64,000 bases of DNA, taken from positions 1-64,000 of the forward strand of contig NZ_JAQFWQ010000013.1 of assembly GCF_027706725.1 (NCBI RefSeq), read 5' to 3'. Both the position numbers and the translations under genes were made by a program. The DNA is from Nocardiopsis endophytica (GTDB lineage Bacteria; Actinomycetota; Actinomycetes; Streptosporangiales; Streptosporangiaceae). The notes under the pieces were generated by a model that searched no databases, was not told where the DNA came from, and worked only from the letters and a program-made list of their open reading frames with translations. The stretch's first letter is position 1, and each line of letters starts with the position of its first letter. Shown piece after piece: positions 60,855 through 64,000 of this stretch.

Positions 60855-60881
60855 CGGCCGCCCCGACAACCGGGGCGGCCG
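60855..60881 (+). terminator. GC hairpin upstream of the DUF3987 gene
   Basis: CGGCCGCCCCG (60855-60865) pairs perfectly with CGGGGCGGCCG (60871-60881), loop ACAAC. It is in the leader of the next gene and could act as an attenuator. Confidence 0.65.
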
Positions 60882-60960
60882 CTCGAATGCCCACCCGCCG
60901 ATCCGCCTGGCGGTGACCACCACACCCGCGGCCCGCCCCGCGGATAGGAAGGACCAACCC

Positions 60961-62940
60961 GTGTCTCTCGCGCTCGTCCCCGAGCCTGAAGAGCAGCATC
61001 CCCAGAGCGGGGCCGCCCAGGAACCCCCGCACGACATCCGCGCCGAGCAGAACACGCTCGGCGGGATGATGCTCTCCAAGGACGCGATCGCCGAAGTCGT
61101 CGAGATCACCGGCTCCGGCGACTTCTATCGGCCAGCTCACCAGGTGGTCTTCGACGCCGTGGTCAAACTTCATGGCGACGGTGCCCCGACGGACGCGATC
61201 GCGGTCAACAAGGAGCTGGCCAAGCGCGGGCAGGCCAAGCAGGTCGGCGGTGCGGCCTACCTGCACACCCTTACCGAGGCCATCCCGGCTGCGGCCAATG
61301 CGGGCTACTACGCGCGCATCGTCGCTGAGGCCGCCGTCTACCGGCGCCTCGTGGAGGCCGGCACCCACATCGCCCAGCTCGGCTACGCCGCCGAAGGCGA
61401 TGCGGGCGAGGTGGCGGCCCAAGCCGATGAGGCACTGCGCCAAGCGCGCGAGGCCGGAGGAGCCTGGAGTGAGCCGACTCCGCTGGACGCGGTCTCCGGC
61501 CAGCTTCCCGAGTTCCCCGTCGAGGCGCTTCCGTCCTGGGTGGGGCTGTACGCGGCGGCGGTCTCGGACCTGACTCAGACGCCGCCGGACCTGGCCGGGT
61601 GCCTGTCCCTTGCGGCGCTGTCCACGGCCGCCTCGGGCCGGATCCACGTGGACACCGGCACATGGACCGAACCGGCCTGCGTGTACACCGTGACCGCCCT
61701 GCCACCGGCATCCCGGAAGTCGGCGGTGTTCGCCCACATCAACAGCCCGCTGTTCCATGCCGAGCAGAAGCTCGTGGAACAGGCCGAGCCCGAGATCCGC
61801 GACGCGCTACTGCAGCGGCGCGTGGCGCAAGCCCAGGCCGAGGACGCCGCGCAGAAGGCCGAGAAGGAAGGAGGCAGCCCACAGTCCATGGCCGAAGCCC
61901 GCGATGCGGCCGACCGTGCAGCCGAACTCGAGGTGCCCGCGGTCCCCAAGCTGATCGCCTCCGACATCACACCGGAGAACCTCGCGCACCGCTTGGCCGA
62001 GCAGGACGGTCGTCTTGCACTGCTGGCGCCCGAGGGCGGGTTCTTCGGCAACCTGGCCGGCCGCTACTCCGGCATGCCGAACCTGGACACCTTCCTCAAC
62101 GCCCATGCCGGAGAGCAGATCCGTGTCGACAGGCAGGGACGCGAGCCCGACTACATCGACGCTCCCGCGCTCACGATCGGTATCGCGCTGCAGCCCGAGG
62201 CACTCAACGAGATCTTCTCCACGCCAGGCGGCCGCGGCCGCGGGGTGTTCGCACGGATCCTCTACTCGCTACCGCCCGACAACATTGGCCACCGCTCCTC
62301 CAAGAACGCGGCCCCTATCCCGGCCGAAGTCGAAGAGGAGTACCGGCACCAGCTGAAGGCGATGCTCTTCAGCCTGCGCAACCTGCCCGAACCGATGACG
62401 TTGACCTTCACCGATCAGGCACGCGAGCGGCTGATGGTGCTCATGGACGAGGTCGTCGAGCCGCAGCTCCGCAGCGACGGGCGCATGGGGCAGATGCGCG
62501 ACTGGGGCGGCAAGCTCGTCGGAGCCGTCGTCCGGATCGCCGCCCTGCTCCATGTTGCCGAGCACCTCGCCGACGGGTGGGGAGCCCCGATCACTCTGGA
62601 GACCCTCACCGCGGCCGAGAAGCTCGGCGAGTACTACACCGAGCACGCCTTGGCGGTCTTCGGACTGATGGGCGCCGATCCCGTGCACAACGCGGCCCGC
62701 AAGGTCCTGGACTGGCTCGAAGCGCACCCGCGCCGCCAGGTCACTCACCGCGACCTCTACAACGGCGTGCGCTGCCGCGACATCCCCAAGTCCTCCGACC
62801 TGGATGCGCCGGTCGGCATGCTCATCGACCTGGGATGGCTTCGACTGGCCCCGCCACCTGCCGAGAAGAAGCGCGGCCGCCCCAGCAAGACCTACCTGGT
62901 CCATCCAAAGCTCCGACAGAAGGAGGAGAGCTCTGCCTGA
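60961..62940 (+). CDS. DnaB-N / DUF3987 replicative helicase-primase-like protein
   Basis: 659 aa; GTG behind TAGGAAGGACC. Residues 20-170 copy the DnaB helicase N-terminal domain (RAEQNTLGGMMLSKDAIAEV, FYRPAHQVVFDAVVKLHGDG, YLHTLTEAIPAAANAGYYA). The rest is DUF3987, an AAA+/helicase-like domain of phage and plasmid replication proteins: ALPPASRKSAVF in the P-loop position (degenerate, no GxxGxGK), LALLAPEGGFFGNLAGRYSG, PALTIGIALQPEAL and FARILYSLPPD. It is the likely replication initiator or helicase-loader of the element. Confidence 0.88.
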   Translation: MSLALVPEPEEQHPQSGAAQEPPHDIRAEQNTLGGMMLSKDAIAEVVEITGSGDFYRPAHQVVFDAVVKLHGDGAPTDAIAVNKELAKRGQAKQVGGAAYLHTLTEAIPAAANAGYYARIVAEAAVYRRLVEAGTHIAQLGYAAEGDAGEVAAQADEALRQAREAGGAWSEPTPLDAVSGQLPEFPVEALPSWVGLYAAAVSDLTQTPPDLAGCLSLAALSTAASGRIHVDTGTWTEPACVYTVTALPPASRKSAVFAHINSPLFHAEQKLVEQAEPEIRDALLQRRVAQAQAEDAAQKAEKEGGSPQSMAEARDAADRAAELEVPAVPKLIASDITPENLAHRLAEQDGRLALLAPEGGFFGNLAGRYSGMPNLDTFLNAHAGEQIRVDRQGREPDYIDAPALTIGIALQPEALNEIFSTPGGRGRGVFARILYSLPPDNIGHRSSKNAAPIPAEVEEEYRHQLKAMLFSLRNLPEPMTLTFTDQARERLMVLMDEVVEPQLRSDGRMGQMRDWGGKLVGAVVRIAALLHVAEHLADGWGAPITLETLTAAEKLGEYYTEHALAVFGLMGADPVHNAARKVLDWLEAHPRRQVTHRDLYNGVRCRDIPKSSDLDAPVGMLIDLGWLRLAPPPAEKKRGRPSKTYLVHPKLRQKEESSA

Positions 62941-63040
62941 ACAGCATGAACACCGCAATGAAGCGGCCCCGGGCCCAACTCGCCAAAGCCCAGCCCGAGG
63001 CCACCGAACCACCCCCGAGATGGAGGAGGCACCTCCCACT

Positions 63041-63226
63041 ATGGAGCACTCTGCGCCACGCCGTCTGCGGCTGGTCAAGATCCGCCCGTCGGGCGCCCAG
63101 GAGGACGTCGACAGGGTCGTCGGCCTGAGCCGTTCGCTTCTCCCAGCGGACGAGCCTTCCAAGCCCTACCCAAATCGCCGCGACCCGGCCACCGTCCGCG
63201 TGTACCTGGAGGTCAGCCCCGAATGA
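63041..63226 (+). CDS. Hypothetical small protein before xis
   Basis: 61 aa; ATG behind GGAGGAGG. Basic, MEHSAPRRLRLVKIRPSGAQ, ending in RVYLEVSPE. ATGA overlap with the excisionase start. An in-frame ATG at 63020 is an alternative. Small genes of this size often sit between rep and xis in AICEs. Confidence 0.6.
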   Translation: MEHSAPRRLRLVKIRPSGAQEDVDRVVGLSRSLLPADEPSKPYPNRRDPATVRVYLEVSPE

Positions 63227-63435
63227 GCACGGCTACCCGGCACAAGCAGCTCTCCAAGGCAGGCGACTTCGAGGCGCTTTGGACCATCGAGCAGGTGTCC
63301 GCCTTCCTCGGGCTTCCGAAGAAGACGCTCTACCAGTGGCGGCACAAGGGCTATGGCCCGCGTTCCCACAGGGTGGGCAAGCACGTCCGCTACTTCCCCG
63401 AAGAGGTTCGCAGCTGGGTGGAGGCACAGGGCTGA
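63223..63435 (+). CDS. xis: Excisionase (MerR/AlpA-type HTH)
   Basis: 70 aa winged-helix protein: LWTIEQVSAFLGLPKKTLYQWRHKGYGPRSHRVGKHVRYFPEEVRSWVE. This is the small DNA-bending factor that directs the integrase towards excision. The stop and the integrase start share one base (TGATG), so the two are coupled as in pSAM2. Confidence 0.9.
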   Translation: MSTATRHKQLSKAGDFEALWTIEQVSAFLGLPKKTLYQWRHKGYGPRSHRVGKHVRYFPEEVRSWVEAQG

Positions 63436-64000
63436 TGGCACACGTCAAGGACCTGTGGTGGAAGACGGTCAAGGGGCCGGACGGCGAACCAACTCAGGTG
63501 AAGACCGCCCGCTTCGGCAAGGGGAAGCGATGGCTGGCTGTATGGCACGACCAGTACGGGAGCGAGAAGAGCAAGGCCTTCAAGACGAAGGACCCGGCCA
63601 GCAAGCACGCCAACGCCATGGAGACGGACGTGGCGCGGGGCGAGTACATCGACCCGAAGGCCGGAGACAAGCTCTTCGGGGACTTCGCGAAGAGCTGGTT
63701 CAACACGGTCACCGTGGACCCGGCGAGCGAGATCCGATACGAGAGCGTCTACCGGTTGCACGTGGGGCCACGCTTCGACAAGCGGAAGGTCAAGGCGATC
63801 CGGCCCTCCGAGATTCAGGCATGCCTCAAAGAGCTCGAGGAAGCCTTCAGTGCCTCACTGGCTGCTACGGCGCTGCTGGTGATCCGCGGGGTCTTGGAGC
63901 TCGCGGAAGCCGATGAGGCGATCAAGAAGAACCCGGTCAAGTCGAAGATCGTCCGGCAGCCGAAGTGGCAAGGCCGTGACGTCAAGGTGTGGAGCGATGC
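63435..64000 (+). CDS. int: Tyrosine integrase, N-terminal part (cut by the window edge)
   Basis: 188 residues visible. The opening KTARFGKGKRWLAVWHDQYGSEKSKAF is an arm-binding-like domain; KLFGDFAKSWFNTVTVDPAS to RFDKRKVKAIRPSEIQACLK is the phage-integrase core-binding domain. The catalytic R-H-R-Y half lies outside the window. It should act on an attachment site within or near the acyl-CoA dehydrogenase gene. Confidence 0.85.
   Translation, partial: MAHVKDLWWKTVKGPDGEPTQVKTARFGKGKRWLAVWHDQYGSEKSKAFKTKDPASKHANAMETDVARGEYIDPKAGDKLFGDFAKSWFNTVTVDPASEIRYESVYRLHVGPRFDKRKVKAIRPSEIQACLKELEEAFSASLAATALLVIRGVLELAEADEAIKKNPVKSKIVRQPKWQGRDVKVWSD

Larger units (their letters stand above)
34571..64000. 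mobile_element. Actinomycete integrative and conjugative element (AICE), right end outside window
   Basis: From the broken dehydrogenase gene to the window edge the content is that of an AICE: replication-relaxation protein, GntR repressors and Nudix protein like pSAM2 KorSA and Pif, many small transfer-region proteins, FtsK-like TraB, replication proteins, excisionase and a tyrosine integrase. At least 29.4 kb. The left attachment site is near 34560-34580 by loss of homology. The right one should lie just past the integrase, beside the rest of the dehydrogenase gene. No direct repeat can be checked within this window. Confidence 0.85.

Noticed and set aside
62947-63128. 60-codon frame overlapping the small pre-xis gene
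   Set aside because: It has no ribosome site and is Arg/Trp-rich; the other frame has GGAGGAGG and couples to xis.

Overview
The window is very GC-rich DNA with dense, often start-stop-overlapping genes, GTG/TTG starts, a DUF397/DUF5753 regulator pair, a conservon-style P450 pair and a Streptomyces-type mobile element. This points to a filamentous actinomycete. Nocardiopsaceae (Nocardiopsis/Streptomonospora type) is my best guess, but that is inference only.

Positions 1-34570 are host chromosome. After an ABC-F gene and tRNA-Asp comes a nitrate respiration locus: narK faces away from narGHJI, and narGHJI runs on into DUF5996 and GNAT genes. Next are an AGCS amino-acid symporter, a GNAT/SRPBCC pair, a CopA copper ATPase behind a CsoR-like operator, an overlapping P450 pair whose first member lacks the ExxR arginine, and a membrane Ser/Thr kinase. 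Further right are a regulatory cluster (HATPase, DUF5753 HTH regulator, DUF397), an NAD(P)H oxidoreductase with a divergent GlxA-type regulator, a TetR/MFS pair with a leaderless promoter, a serine hydrolase followed by a NarL-type two-component system, and a DUF2089 operon. Three hairpin repeats of one family (TTGATCTCGGG arms) lie between genes here.

The last 19 codons and stop of an acyl-CoA dehydrogenase gene (34511-34570), with its own terminator, end abruptly at 34570. From there to the right edge the DNA is an actinomycete integrative and conjugative element (AICE) of at least 29.4 kb. The excisionase and the start of the integrase lie at the right edge, so the other junction and the rest of the dehydrogenase gene should be just outside. 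The left arm carries a serine recombinase fused to a P-loop ATPase, an Abi_C-type putative phage-defence protein and a replication-relaxation protein. A control block follows: HTH regulators, two small GntR repressors and a Nudix protein resembling the pSAM2 KorSA/Pif immunity pair. A strong promoter (TTGACA-17-TATGTT) buried in a repeated operator then appears to drive a long rightward run of small genes, several membrane proteins and the FtsK-like DNA translocase TraB.

Directly downstream of traB is a dense cluster of GTTCCG/CGGAAC half sites, a good candidate for the conjugation locus (clt) that TraB binds. Next is what looks like a replication module: a short sliding-clamp-like protein, a PP2C-like phosphatase, a DnaQ-like exonuclease and a DnaB-N/DUF3987 helicase-like protein. 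Many intercistronic gaps in this half carry hairpins with CCGCCCCG/CGGGGCGG arms, including a perfect 40-bp palindrome. The clamp/exonuclease/DUF3987 set, the candidate clt and the recombinase-ATPase fusion are the most novel-looking parts.
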